From Salinicoccus cyprini (GTDB lineage Bacteria > Bacillota > Bacilli > Staphylococcales > Salinicoccaceae): DNA of 64,000 nucleotides. Below the pieces are notes generated by a model. That model was not told the origin of the DNA and searched no databases. It saw nothing but the letters and a program-made list of their open reading frames with translations. Shown piece by piece: positions 54,166 through 63,136 of the stretch. Location of the stretch: contig NZ_VMSJ01000004.1 of the NCBI RefSeq assembly GCF_007713705.1, positions 1 to 64,000 on the forward strand, in the 5' to 3' direction. A program made the translations under genes and the position numbers. The stretch's first letter is position 1. Each line of letters begins with the position of its first letter.

Positions 54166-55386
54166 CTATAGGAATGAAGATATCGCATCCACCAGACTGT
54201 AGATGCCAAGGAATGAAACGACAGCAGTGATGACCCAGCCGACAATATTGAGCCATAATGGATTGACATGTTCATGCATTGTACTTTTCTTATTGATCAG
54301 AATCATGATGAGTATGGCAATGATCGGCAGGATCAGCCCGTTCAGAGCTTGCGCAAACAGCAGCACTTCAAGCGGTTCGAACCCGATTGCCGAAGTGATG
54401 ATGCCGAGAATGATGATGGCGGAAAAGACGAGCTTATACTTATTGTTATCGAAGCCGCCTTTCCAGCGCATGAAGCTGCTGACAGTCACCGCTGCCCCCA
54501 TCGGTGAGGCAATTGCTGAAGATAGGCCGGCCGAGAAGAGACCGATACTGATGAAGAGTGGTGCCAGATCTCCCATGAGTGGCTCAAGTGGCGCGGCCAG
54601 CTCCACAATGCTCGTCACTTCCGTCCCTTGTATCAGGGCGCCTGCAGTGATCAGTATTGCTGCTGTAATGAGTCCACCGACGGTGATTGTAATGATGGTG
54701 TCCATGCGCGATTCCCTGAGTCCATCCGCACTGTCCCACTTTTCACTGACTGTGGAGGCATGGATGAAGAAATTGTAGGGTACGACTGTCGTACCGATCA
54801 GCGCAATCACTGTAAGAATGGATCCATTAGGTATTCCGGGGATGAATGCGCCTCTCAGAATCGCGCCCAGGTCGGATGCGGATACGAACATTGTCGTGAT
54901 GAAAGTGACACTCATGATGACAATGAGCACAATCATGACTTTCTCGATGATCTTATAGCTCCCGCTGAGTCCGAGCAGCAGGATGATGACACCGATGACC
55001 GGTGCAACATAGTTTTCAGGGATATTGAACAGATAGGATACACCAAGTGATGTCCCGAGGAGATCTCCGCTTATGTATGCTGCACATCCGACACATACCG
55101 CAATCATGACGAGCCACACTGCTGCAAACTTCAGTATTACATTGTCGAACAGATCCCGTATATTCTCCCCGAGTCCCTCTCCGGTAATGATGCCGATCCT
55201 TGCTACCATCTCCTGCAGTACGATTGTTGCGATGATGGCGAACACGATCGTCCACAGCAGAGCAAAACCGAAGCCGGCACCGGCTCTTGTTGCTGTAGTG
55301 ACGGTTCCCGGTCCGATGAATGATGCAGTGATGATGGCTCCAGGTCCGATGACTTTCAATTTCTCAACCAGTTTGTTTCTACTCAA
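54166..55386 (-). CDS. NRAMP-family divalent metal transporter
   Basis: 406 residues, 11 predicted membrane helices, with the metal-site motif FIGPGTVTTATRAGAGFG (NRAMP usually has DPG; here GPG, see findings) in helix 1, VVPYNFFIHASTVSEKW near 225 and the helix-6 region. I start at TTG 55386, 4 nt after AGGGGTGGGA; a GTG at 55395 overlaps that site. The long upstream open frame to 55557 overlaps speB and is not used. Substrate (Mn, Mg or other) is uncertain. Confidence 0.8.
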   Translation of the reverse strand: MSRNKLVEKLKVIGPGAIITASFIGPGTVTTATRAGAGFGFALLWTIVFAIIATIVLQEMVARIGIITGEGLGENIRDLFDNVILKFAAVWLVMIAVCVGCAAYISGDLLGTSLGVSYLFNIPENYVAPVIGVIILLLGLSGSYKIIEKVMIVLIVIMSVTFITTMFVSASDLGAILRGAFIPGIPNGSILTVIALIGTTVVPYNFFIHASTVSEKWDSADGLRESRMDTIITITVGGLITAAILITAGALIQGTEVTSIVELAAPLEPLMGDLAPLFISIGLFSAGLSSAIASPMGAAVTVSSFMRWKGGFDNNKYKLVFSAIIILGIITSAIGFEPLEVLLFAQALNGLILPIIAILIMILINKKSTMHEHVNPLWLNIVGWVITAVVSFLGIYSLVDAISSFL

Positions 55387-55433
55387 TATTCCCACCCCTG
55401 TTTTATAGGAAGGGAGTCTCCTCCCCCCTGATT

Positions 55434-56375
55434 TTATTTTGCATGTCCGCCGTGGATATGGCCCGCCAGTACATAGAGTACTGCCGTTGAAACGAAATGT
55501 GATGAATTCTGATTTGCATCCTGCTGGGGATAGACTTCGACAAAGTCCATGCCGCACAGGCCCCGCTTGCCGAATTCATAGATCATTGTGACCAGTTCAT
55601 GCGAAGTGATGCCATTTCCATCCACTGGACCACCAGGATTGAACGCAAAGTCCAGCACATCACTGCAGATGGTCAAGTAGACCACATCGACATCTTTGGC
55701 CGCCATATCATATATTTCATTGGCAAAGCTTCTCAGATCCGCCGCCTCTTTGATGTCATTGATGGTCAGGGTGACGGCACCGGCTTCTCTGGCATACTTT
55801 CCTGTCTCGGGCTTGTTCCTTGGACCTTTGATTCCGGCGTGTATCAGACTTTCATTCCTTACACCTTCCGTCTCATAAAGCCGCATGAACGGGGTGCTTC
55901 TGGCAAACTCATCCCCTTCATAATGCGGCATGTTGTCGTAATGTGAATCCAGATGGATGATGCCGACCTTCTTCCCTGTGTTCGTCAGACCTTTGACGAT
56001 CGGATAGGTAATGCCATGGTCGCCTCCGAATCCGACCAGAAACTTGCCGGTCTTCCATAGATTTTCTGCGAACGACTCGATCCTGCCCATCGTTCCCGGC
56101 ACATCATGCGGAATGACACTGACGTCGCCGACATCCCCGAGACTCATATGATCTTCCACATTGATATGGTCAAGCTCCGGCAGATATGTACTGTATCTGG
56201 CTGAAGAGAGGCGGATCTGCTTCGGCCCCAGCTCACAACCGGTGTAGTCGCCCCATGTACAGGCACCTTCCCAGGGCACACCATAGATCAGTACATCGGT
56301 GTCATAGTCTTTTATATCTGTCAGATTTTTTGCACCCAGCATCGGGGGTGTGTTTCCATATATATTCGTTTTCAT
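55434..56375 (-). CDS. Ureohydrolase (arginase/agmatinase/formiminoglutamase family)
   Basis: 313 residues with metal motifs GFGGDHGITYP (near 122), HLDSHYDNMPH (near 146) and LTICSDVLDFAFNPGG (near 235). In the last, the first metal Asp of the usual DxD is Cys, as in staphylococcal HutG, so the metal site and substrate may differ from agmatinase. The specific substrate is not assignable. ATG at 56375 with GGAGGT well placed; the ATG two codons earlier is too close. Confidence 0.82.
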   Translation of the reverse strand: MKTNIYGNTPPMLGAKNLTDIKDYDTDVLIYGVPWEGACTWGDYTGCELGPKQIRLSSARYSTYLPELDHINVEDHMSLGDVGDVSVIPHDVPGTMGRIESFAENLWKTGKFLVGFGGDHGITYPIVKGLTNTGKKVGIIHLDSHYDNMPHYEGDEFARSTPFMRLYETEGVRNESLIHAGIKGPRNKPETGKYAREAGAVTLTINDIKEAADLRSFANEIYDMAAKDVDVVYLTICSDVLDFAFNPGGPVDGNGITSHELVTMIYEFGKRGLCGMDFVEVYPQQDANQNSSHFVSTAVLYVLAGHIHGGHAK

Positions 56376-56480
56376 TCTCATACCTCCATCAATTATATCA
56401 TACCATATCGCTAGGACATAGTATCATACAGTTTTATCCATATTACCTATTAGCCTATAAGAGCCACCCATAAACCCCTA

Positions 56481-56518
56481 TTGACGACATAATGAAACTC
56501 TTATATAATTTTCATCGT
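56481..56518 (+). promoter_or_regulatory. ars promoter with ArsR-type operator
   Basis: TTGACG (56481-56486), 17 nt, TATAAT (56504-56509). GACGA and TCGTC (56483-56487, 56515-56519) with inner ATGAAA and TTTCAT arms form an interrupted dyad spanning the -10, the usual place for ArsR repression. Confidence 0.7.
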
Positions 56519-56553
56519 CACATAATAAAATGCTTATATGGTTGAGGTGCGAT

Positions 56554-56898
56554 ATGGAAAAAATAAAAATGGATATCGGCCAGGCTGCCGATCTATTCAA
56601 AATCATGGGCGACCGGACGAGATTATCGATGATCGCCATGATGAACGAACGTGAGTGCTGCGTCTGTGATTTTACAGATTGCTTCCAGATGAGCCAGCCG
56701 GCTGTCAGCCAGCATCTGAAGAAACTGCGAACGCTCGGTCTCATCACAGAAAGAAAAGAAGGCTACTGGACGCATCTTTCATTGAATAAGGAAAGTCCTT
56801 TCTATGATATGATTCCGGAACTGATTGCTGTCGTGCCGGATGCTGATGCGCACGTTGCTTTCCTGATTGCGTCATGCAGCAGGGAGGACTGCTGCTGA
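56554..56898 (+). CDS. arsR: ArsR-family arsenite-responsive repressor
   Basis: 114 residues, winged helix. The arsenic-sensing motif ECCVCDF (Cys36 and Cys38) is in the DNA-recognition helix and [14 protein letters not shown] is the recognition helix. A C-terminal Cys cluster ASCSREDCC may be a further ligand. ATG at 56554 after GAGGTG; it overlaps arsB by one base (TGATG). Confidence 0.93.
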   Translation: MEKIKMDIGQAADLFKIMGDRTRLSMIAMMNERECCVCDFTDCFQMSQPAVSQHLKKLRTLGLITERKEGYWTHLSLNKESPFYDMIPELIAVVPDADAHVAFLIASCSREDCC

Positions 56899-58202
56899 TG
56901 GAGAATTTCCAGCCCATCATTGCCGTCATCCTGTTCCTCGTCACTCTGTTTCTCGTCATACGTCAGCCGAGAGGTCTCGGCATCGGCTGGTCTGCATGTC
57001 TCGGCGCAGTCGTCGCCCTCATTTTCGGCGTTGTGAGCTTTGATGATGTCGCCACCGTCTGGGGCATCGTATGGAATGCCACACTGACATTCGTTGCCGT
57101 CATCCTCATCTCGCTTGTGCTGGATGAAATCGGCTTCTTCGAATGGTCTGCACTGCATATGGCGCGTTTCGCCAGAGGCAGCGGCCTGAAGCTTTTCGTC
57201 TATATCATCCTGCTCGGCGCGGTTGTTGCCGCATTGTTCGCAAATGACGGTGCTGCACTGATATTGACTCCGATCGTACTCGCGATGGTCAGAAATCTGA
57301 ATTTCACCGAAAAGATGGTCATGCCGTTCATCATGGCCAGCGGCTTCATTGCAGATACCGCTTCCCTGCCATTCATCGTCAGCAACCTGGTGAATATCGT
57401 CTCCGCCGACTTCTTCGGCATCGGCTTCATCGAATATGCTTCCCGCATGATTGTGCCGAATCTGTTTTCAATCATTGCGAGCATACTCGTCCTATACATA
57501 TTCTTCAGGAAAAGCCTACCTGCTGATTATGATCTGACTGAACTCAGGCGTCCTGCAGAGGCGATCCGGGATCACCGCATGTTTTCATGGTCATGGGTCG
57601 TTCTTGCCCTGCTGCTCATCGGATACTTTTTAAGCGAGCCACTCGACATACCCGTCTCCATCATTGCAGGCATCATCGCCCTATTCTTCGTACTGATGGC
57701 AAGAAACAGCCAGGCTGTACCAGTCAGATCGGTCATCAAGGGCGCCCCGTGGGACATCGTCTTCTTCTCACTCGGCATGTACGTCGTTGTATACGGGCTG
57801 CAGAATGCAGGTCTTACAGGCATTCTTGGACAGTTCATCGGTGCAGCTGCCGAACAGGGGCTGTTTGCGGGTACAATGGTAATGGGCTTCACTGCCGCCA
57901 TACTGTCGTCGATCATGAACAACATGCCGACAGTCATGATCGACGCACTGGCGATTGCCGAGTCCGGCACAGAAGGCCTGGTCAAGGAAGGTCTCGTCTA
58001 TGCCAATGTCATCGGCTCCGACCTCGGCCCGAAAATCACCCCGATCGGTTCGCTGGCGACACTGCTGTGGCTGCACGTCCTGAAGAAGAAAGGCATCCAT
58101 ATTTCCTGGGGCTACTATTTCAAAATCGGCATCATGCTGACCATACCCGTACTGTTCATCACGCTGTGCGGACTGTACGTATGGCTGCTCATCATTTCAT
58201 AA
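56898..58202 (+). CDS. arsB: Arsenite efflux permease ArsB
   Basis: 434 residues, about 12 transmembrane helices, ArsB/NhaD fold: [19 protein letters not shown] in the first half and [17 protein letters not shown] with [19 protein letters not shown] in the second are the paired signature loops. Exports arsenite and antimonite using the proton gradient without ArsA, which is absent. ATG overlaps the arsR stop. Confidence 0.95.
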   Translation: MENFQPIIAVILFLVTLFLVIRQPRGLGIGWSACLGAVVALIFGVVSFDDVATVWGIVWNATLTFVAVILISLVLDEIGFFEWSALHMARFARGSGLKLFVYIILLGAVVAALFANDGAALILTPIVLAMVRNLNFTEKMVMPFIMASGFIADTASLPFIVSNLVNIVSADFFGIGFIEYASRMIVPNLFSIIASILVLYIFFRKSLPADYDLTELRRPAEAIRDHRMFSWSWVVLALLLIGYFLSEPLDIPVSIIAGIIALFFVLMARNSQAVPVRSVIKGAPWDIVFFSLGMYVVVYGLQNAGLTGILGQFIGAAAEQGLFAGTMVMGFTAAILSSIMNNMPTVMIDALAIAESGTEGLVKEGLVYANVIGSDLGPKITPIGSLATLLWLHVLKKKGIHISWGYYFKIGIMLTIPVLFITLCGLYVWLLIIS

Positions 58203-58218
58203 ATAAAGGAGAATCATC

Positions 58219-58638
58219 ATGTCCAAACCCATCATCTATTTTCTATGTACAGGCAACTCATGCAGAAGCCAGATGGCTGAAGGCTTCGGCCATAAGCATC
58301 TCGACGACCAGTATGAAGTCCATTCCGCCGGCATCGAAGCACATGGCCTGAATAAGAAAGCCGTAGACATCATGGCAGAGGCAGGCGTCGACATTACAAA
58401 GCAGGAGTCAAGCAGAATCGATGACGAGCTGCTCAAGCGTGCAGACTTCGTCATCACCCTATGCGGCGATGCTAATGACAACTGCCCGATGACCCCACCA
58501 AACGTCACCCGTATGCACTGGGGGTTCGAGGATCCTGCCAGAGCGACCGGCTCTGAAGAGGAAGTACACGCCATATTCGCCGATGTGCGCGACGCCATCG
58601 AAGAGCGGATCATCCGATTCAAAAATGAAGGCAGATAG
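58219..58638 (+). CDS. arsC: Arsenate reductase, thioredoxin-coupled type
   Basis: 139 residues. P-loop [14 protein letters not shown] with Cys10 and the redox pair Cys82 and Cys89 in [10 protein letters not shown] match the pI258 ArsC mechanism (low-molecular-weight phosphatase fold). Reduces arsenate to arsenite for ArsB. Last gene of arsRBC, with its own terminator. Confidence 0.96.
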   Translation: MSKPIIYFLCTGNSCRSQMAEGFGHKHLDDQYEVHSAGIEAHGLNKKAVDIMAEAGVDITKQESSRIDDELLKRADFVITLCGDANDNCPMTPPNVTRMHWGFEDPARATGSEEEVHAIFADVRDAIEERIIRFKNEGR

Positions 58639-58642
58639 AAAA

Positions 58643-58670
58643 AGGAGGCCCGGAAGGGCCTCCTTTTTTA
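58643..58670 (+). terminator. Terminator of the ars operon
   Basis: AGGAGGCCC-GGAA-GGGCCTCCT followed by TTTTTA. Confidence 0.93.
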
Positions 58671-58816
58671 TTGCAGATTCCATCCACGTGCCGTTAATGC
58701 CACTGCAAGGCGACAATTGTTTCAAAAGTGCGTTTATTTCGTCAATTGAAGGTTTTATCTTTGAACTTTACTGCCATTTGCATAACAATGGATGTATTAG
58801 GAAAAGGAGGGGTTTG

Positions 58817-59839
58817 ATGATTTCTTTATTTGATCCATATGAAATCAAGGGTTTGGAATTGCGCAATAGACTAGTCATGGCACCGATGTGCCAATATAGT
58901 GCGACAGATGGCATACCGGATGAATGGCACTTCACCCACTATACTTCACGGGCGGTCGGTGGCACCGGTCTGATCCTGATTGAGATGACCAACGTTGAGG
59001 CCAGAGGGAGAATTACAGACCACTGCCTCGGCATCTGGTCCGACGGGCACGTGCCCCACTACAAGCGTATCGTCGACGCGTGTCATCGTCACGGTGCGAA
59101 GGTGGGCATCCAGCTGGCGCATGCGGGCAGGAAGGCACGAGACACCGAGCTGCCTGTATCCAGCTCCTCCATCGCCTACAGTGATGATTTCAAAACGCCT
59201 CACGAACTGTCCACTGAGGAAGTGGAGGAAGTGATCGATGCATTCCGCTGGGGCGCGAAACGTTCCGTGGAAGCCGGCTTCGATACGATCGAGCTGCATG
59301 CTGCCCACGGCTATCTCATCCACCAGTTCCAGTCCCACCGCACAAACACGCGGACGGATGAGTATGGACAGGATCTGAGCCTTTTTGGGCGCAAGGTCAT
59401 AGAGGCGGTAAAATCGGTCATGCCGGAGGAGATGCCGCTCATCCTGCGAATATCCGCAGTTGAATTTGCGGAAGATGGATATGATCTGGATCATGCCGTC
59501 TGGCTATCGAAGCAGTACATTGAAGCCGGTGTCGACATGATTGATGTTTCTGCAGGCGGTGAAGGCAAACCGGCAGAAGACCGGTTCCCAGGCGCTTATC
59601 CGGGCTATATGGTACCATACGCAAAAACCATCCATGAAGAGACAGGCATCCCGGTCATGGCCGTTGGTCTGCTGGATGATGTCAATCTTGCTGAGCATGT
59701 CGTCGCTTCGGAAGAAGCGGACCTTGTCGCCATCGGCCGCGGCCTGCTCCGTGATCCCTATTGGGTGCTGAACGCTTCACGGCAGAAAAAAGAAAAGAGC
59801 AGGTCATTCATTCCTGAACAGTATGAGCGCGCATATTAG
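58817..59839 (+). CDS. namA: NADPH dehydrogenase, Old Yellow Enzyme family (YqjM-like)
   Basis: 340 residues, FMN barrel. The YqjM-type Cys25 and Tyr27 (MAPMCQYSATDG), GIQLAHAGRKA, the substrate histidines in ELHAAHGYLIHQFQSHRTNTR and the C-terminal GLLRDPYWVLNA are all visible. It reduces activated alkenes and is linked to oxidative or electrophile stress. ATG at 58817 after AAGGAGG; the frame stays open upstream to 58583, but that is not used. Confidence 0.94.
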   Translation: MISLFDPYEIKGLELRNRLVMAPMCQYSATDGIPDEWHFTHYTSRAVGGTGLILIEMTNVEARGRITDHCLGIWSDGHVPHYKRIVDACHRHGAKVGIQLAHAGRKARDTELPVSSSSIAYSDDFKTPHELSTEEVEEVIDAFRWGAKRSVEAGFDTIELHAAHGYLIHQFQSHRTNTRTDEYGQDLSLFGRKVIEAVKSVMPEEMPLILRISAVEFAEDGYDLDHAVWLSKQYIEAGVDMIDVSAGGEGKPAEDRFPGAYPGYMVPYAKTIHEETGIPVMAVGLLDDVNLAEHVVASEEADLVAIGRGLLRDPYWVLNASRQKKEKSRSFIPEQYERAY

Positions 59840-59862
59840 AATTCTGGAGGCATATTGATATC

Positions 59863-60768
59863 ATGAAACATTCCTTGGACAAATCACACTACTACTACGC
59901 AATGTCAAAAGATAATGAAGCCGCACTGACAGTCGCCATGGGAGATACGGTTGAAATAGAGACATATGACTGTTTCCAGGGCCAGATCACTTCTGCCGAG
60001 ACAGTACTCGACGCTCTTGACTGGGACCAGATCAATCCGGCCACCGGGCCGATACATGTAGAAGGTATAAAAGCCGGGGACGTACTCAAAGTCACAATTG
60101 ATGACATCGCACTCGATTCAAGCGGTGTCATGCTGACCGGACCGGGACTTGGCATCATGGGGGAATCACTCGAGCACATGGAGGCAAAGATGTTCGACGT
60201 GGATACTGCCGGTGGCCGTGTCTCCTTCAACGGTCTGGAACTGCCGCTGAACCCGATGATCGGCGTCATCGGTGTTGCTCCGGAGAATATACCTGTCAAT
60301 AACGGTACGCCTGAACGGCATGGCGGCAATATGGACAGCAAGAAGATCACGACAGGTGCCGAACTCTACCTGCCTGTATTTCATGATGGCGCCCTGTTCG
60401 GTCTCGGTGATGTGCACGCAAAAATGGGGGACGGCGAAATCAGCGTCAGCGGTCTTGAGATCGGTGCAAAAATCACTGTGACACTGGATAAGGCAGCAAA
60501 TCTGTCCACACAGCACCCCGTGGTCATCGACCAGGACGGCATCCATATGATGGTTTCGGACAAAAGCCTGGATACAGCAGTTGAAGCGTCGGTCAAGCAG
60601 ATGATTGCCCTGCTCCATCCATATACCGGTCTGACACTCTCCGAAATGACGATGCTGATGAGCCTTGTCGGCGAAACGCAGATCAACCAGGTTGTCGATC
60701 CGCTTAAGACGGCACGCTTCTTTGTGCCGCGTCATGTACTGGAACACTTTAATATTTCTTTCAATTAG
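59863..60768 (+). CDS. Acetamidase/formamidase family hydrolase
   Basis: 301 residues with FmdA_AmdA features: GDTVEIETYDCF, NPATGPIHVEGIKAGDVLKVTI, MIGVIGVAPEN, HGGNMDSKKITTGAELYLPVFHDGALFGLGDVHAKMGDGE. Probably hydrolyses a short amide; the natural substrate is not determined. It lies 23 nt after namA and 12 nt before glxK, so the three may share a message. Confidence 0.88.
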   Translation: MKHSLDKSHYYYAMSKDNEAALTVAMGDTVEIETYDCFQGQITSAETVLDALDWDQINPATGPIHVEGIKAGDVLKVTIDDIALDSSGVMLTGPGLGIMGESLEHMEAKMFDVDTAGGRVSFNGLELPLNPMIGVIGVAPENIPVNNGTPERHGGNMDSKKITTGAELYLPVFHDGALFGLGDVHAKMGDGEISVSGLEIGAKITVTLDKAANLSTQHPVVIDQDGIHMMVSDKSLDTAVEASVKQMIALLHPYTGLTLSEMTMLMSLVGETQINQVVDPLKTARFFVPRHVLEHFNISFN

Positions 60769-60780
60769 GATGGTGATAGA

Positions 60781-61860
60781 ATGAAAATCGTCATTGCACC
60801 GGACTCCTATAAAGGGACACTGGATCAGTATGAAGTGGCGCGTGTCATGCAGGATGCACTCGAAAAATCGGGACACACCGGCATCGTAAAGCCGATGAGC
60901 GATGGCGGCGATGGGCTGCTCAAAAGCTTCAGCAATGAAGGCTATGCGCAGATTACAGTCAACATTACCGGGCCTGAAGGAGACACGGTTGAAGCTGTCT
61001 ATTATTTCAAGGATGGCACAGCAGTCATTGAAACGGCAGAAGCGTGCGGTCTTCATCTCATTACAGACTCCCATCCCGGGGACCGGACCACATTCGGTGT
61101 CGGCGAGATGATCATGCACGCGATGGATCAGGGCGCAGCGCATATCATTCTCGGTCTCGGCGGTTCAGCTACAAATGATGGGGGCTATGGGATGTTCATG
61201 GCACTCGGTGGCCGGGCTACCGGAGCGGACGGTCTGCCTTCGGGCATCTTCAACAGGGATATTCCAAAAATCTCGTCATTCGATACGGAATCCCTGCGCA
61301 CCCTTGATCGCATCACTCTGACCATCGCTTCCGATGTGAATAATCCACTGCTCGGCCAAAGCGGCGCCGTATCGGTATTCGGTCCCCAGAAAGGGATTGC
61401 TCCCGAAGAGGTTGAAATGTTTGAAACGATGCTTCAGCACTTATCACAAAAAATGAAAGAGCCATTCCCTGAAAGCGACCCCGATGCTCCGGGCTCAGGT
61501 GCTGCCGGCGGCCTCGGGTGGATGCTTATGACTCTCGGAGCAGAGATGAAGCCAGGGGGTGATCTGGTTGCTGAAAAGATCCAGCTCGAAACAGCAATCA
61601 TGGAAACAGATGCTGTAATCACCGGTGAAGGCAGAAGCGATAGTCAGACACTGCATGGCAAAGTACCCGCTGTCGTTGCCAAGCTAGCCAGAAAGCACAG
61701 GAAACCATGCTATCTGATATCAGGGCAGCTGACTGCAGATCTCGGTGACTACTTTACCGGCACCCATGCACTCGCAGAAACAGCAGACGATATCCAGAAG
61801 GTGATGGAAGATACGCCATTCCATCTGGAGAAGAAGATAAACGAAATATTTTCTACATAA
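60781..61860 (+). CDS. glxK: Glycerate kinase (GlxK/GarK class)
   Basis: 359 residues with IAPDSYKGTL at the N-terminus, PMSDGGDGLL, IILGLGGSATNDGGYGMFMALG, the GSGAAGGLGWML segment and GEGRSDSQTLHGKVPAVVA. Phosphorylates glycerate for entry to glycolysis. Slightly shorter than typical (about 380). Start at ATG 60781 after AGGATGG, 12 nt from the amidase gene. Confidence 0.93.
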   Translation: MKIVIAPDSYKGTLDQYEVARVMQDALEKSGHTGIVKPMSDGGDGLLKSFSNEGYAQITVNITGPEGDTVEAVYYFKDGTAVIETAEACGLHLITDSHPGDRTTFGVGEMIMHAMDQGAAHIILGLGGSATNDGGYGMFMALGGRATGADGLPSGIFNRDIPKISSFDTESLRTLDRITLTIASDVNNPLLGQSGAVSVFGPQKGIAPEEVEMFETMLQHLSQKMKEPFPESDPDAPGSGAAGGLGWMLMTLGAEMKPGGDLVAEKIQLETAIMETDAVITGEGRSDSQTLHGKVPAVVAKLARKHRKPCYLISGQLTADLGDYFTGTHALAETADDIQKVMEDTPFHLEKKINEIFST

Positions 61861-61898
61861 AAACTGTCCGGAATGACCCCGGACAGTGAATTGGTCCG

Positions 61899-62021
61899 CT
61901 AACTTGCCATGGCGACGCCTGCGATGGTGAGTTAGCGCTCTAACTCGCCATGGTGCCGCCCGCGATGGTGAATTAACGCTCTAACTTGCCATGGCGACGC
62001 CCACGATGGTGAATTAGCGCC
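61899..62021. repeat. Three 41-bp imperfect tandem repeats
   Basis: Units begin at 61899, 61940 and 61981, each starting CTAACTYGCCATGG and ending GATGGTGARTTA(A/G)CGC. CTAACT and GCCAT near the start of a unit pair with ATGGTGA and GTTAG near its end, so each unit is also an inverted repeat. Confidence 0.85.
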
Positions 62022-62039
62022 ATCACCTCCTCATCCCCA

Positions 62040-62084
62040 AAAAAACTGCAGACATGTCATTCTGCAATGACTTTGTCTACAGTC
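62040..62084 (-). terminator. Terminator of the aldo-keto reductase gene
   Basis: Minus strand CTGTAGACAAAGTCATT and AATGACATGTCTGCAG arms with two mismatches around a GCAG loop, followed by TTTTTTT. Confidence 0.75.
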
Positions 62085-62115
62085 TGACTGTCCGGAATGA
62101 CTCCGGACAGTTTTC

Positions 62116-62952
62116 TTATTCATCGAAGCTGAAATTATCAGGGTTCTTGCCGATGCGCTGATTCCTGTCGAGACCATCAATCCGTTTCATATCCTCCTCA
62201 TCAAGCGTAAAATCGAAGATATCGATATTTTCTTTGATGCGTGACGGTGATACGGATTTCGGAATCGTGGATACACCGTTCTGTACGTCCCATCTCAGAA
62301 TGATCTGTGCCGGCGTCTTTTCGTACTTCTCCGCCAGCTCCTGGATGACCGCCTCTTCAAACACACCCCCACGATTGAGCGGTGCCCATGCCTCCAGCCG
62401 GATGTCATGGGATTCACAATAGGAACGCATCTTCTTCTGGGCAAGATATGGATGATATTCCAGCTGGTTCACCATCGGTTTCACGCGGCACATCGCAAAT
62501 ATATCCTCAAGATGCTGCTCGTGGAAATTGCTGACGCCGATCGCCTTCACCTTGCCCTCGTCGTACAATTTTTCAAACGCCCGCCATGCCTCCGTGTATT
62601 TCCCCTCGATCGGCCAGTGGATCAGGTAGAGATCCAGATAATCGAGCCCGAGATTCTGGAGACTGATGTCAAAAGCCTTCAGAGTCTCCTCATAACCGAG
62701 GTCATCGTTCCACACTTTCGTCGTAATGAACAGCGATTCCCTTGGCAGCCCGGATGCTCTGATTGCTTCCCCTACACCTTTTTCATTGCCATAGAAAGAA
62801 GCAGTATCAATGTGCCTGTAGCCCGCTTCAAGTGCAGCCAGTACTGCTTCTTTCATCTGGTCGCCTTCCTCGACCTTGTAGACACCAAGGCCGATGATCG
62901 GCATCTCCACACCGTTATTCAATGTGTATGTATCTTCAATCGATATACCCAT
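62116..62952 (-). CDS. Aldo/keto reductase (2,5-diketogluconate reductase-like)
   Basis: 278 residues with the catalytic tetrad in HIDTASFYGNEKGVG (Asp, Tyr), LFITTKVW (Lys) and LYLIHWPIEG (His), and the NADPH-binding IPKSVSPSRIKEN near 240. I prefer the ATG at 62952 (MGISIEDTYTLNNG) with GAGG just upstream; an in-frame ATG at 62982 has worse spacing. Substrate unknown. Confidence 0.88.
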   Translation of the reverse strand: MGISIEDTYTLNNGVEMPIIGLGVYKVEEGDQMKEAVLAALEAGYRHIDTASFYGNEKGVGEAIRASGLPRESLFITTKVWNDDLGYEETLKAFDISLQNLGLDYLDLYLIHWPIEGKYTEAWRAFEKLYDEGKVKAIGVSNFHEQHLEDIFAMCRVKPMVNQLEYHPYLAQKKMRSYCESHDIRLEAWAPLNRGGVFEEAVIQELAEKYEKTPAQIILRWDVQNGVSTIPKSVSPSRIKENIDIFDFTLDEEDMKRIDGLDRNQRIGKNPDNFSFDE

Positions 62953-63136
62953 GTCCCTCAATCCCTTCAAAGTTGTTTTCATCCCTTATCATATTCCACT
63001 TCTCTCATATATATCAAACATATTACAAATAACTGATTCATCCTCATAGCCTTTGACGTTTCTGTTAAAATATATAATAAGAAAATTCATCACAGTATGA
63101 ATTTACAGCGATTGTCCACTTAAGGAGTTTTTGAAA

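Larger units (their letters stand above)
61857..62115. repeat. Repeat island with terminal inverted repeats and three 41-bp units
   Basis: The left end AAAACTGTCCGGAATGACCC and the complement of the right end AAAACTGTCCGGAGTCATTC match as roughly 28-bp inverted repeats (61860-61888 and 62085-62114). Each is itself a hairpin, and each carries a U-tract on its outer side. Inside are three tandem 41-bp units (61899-62021) that each fold into a stem, and one imperfect hairpin (62047-62083) with a T7 tract on the minus strand, a likely terminator for the aldo-keto reductase. No coding region was seen. Confidence 0.75.

Noticed and set aside
61899-62021. CRISPR array
   Set aside because: The 41-bp units are directly contiguous without unique spacers, and no cas-like gene is present in the window.
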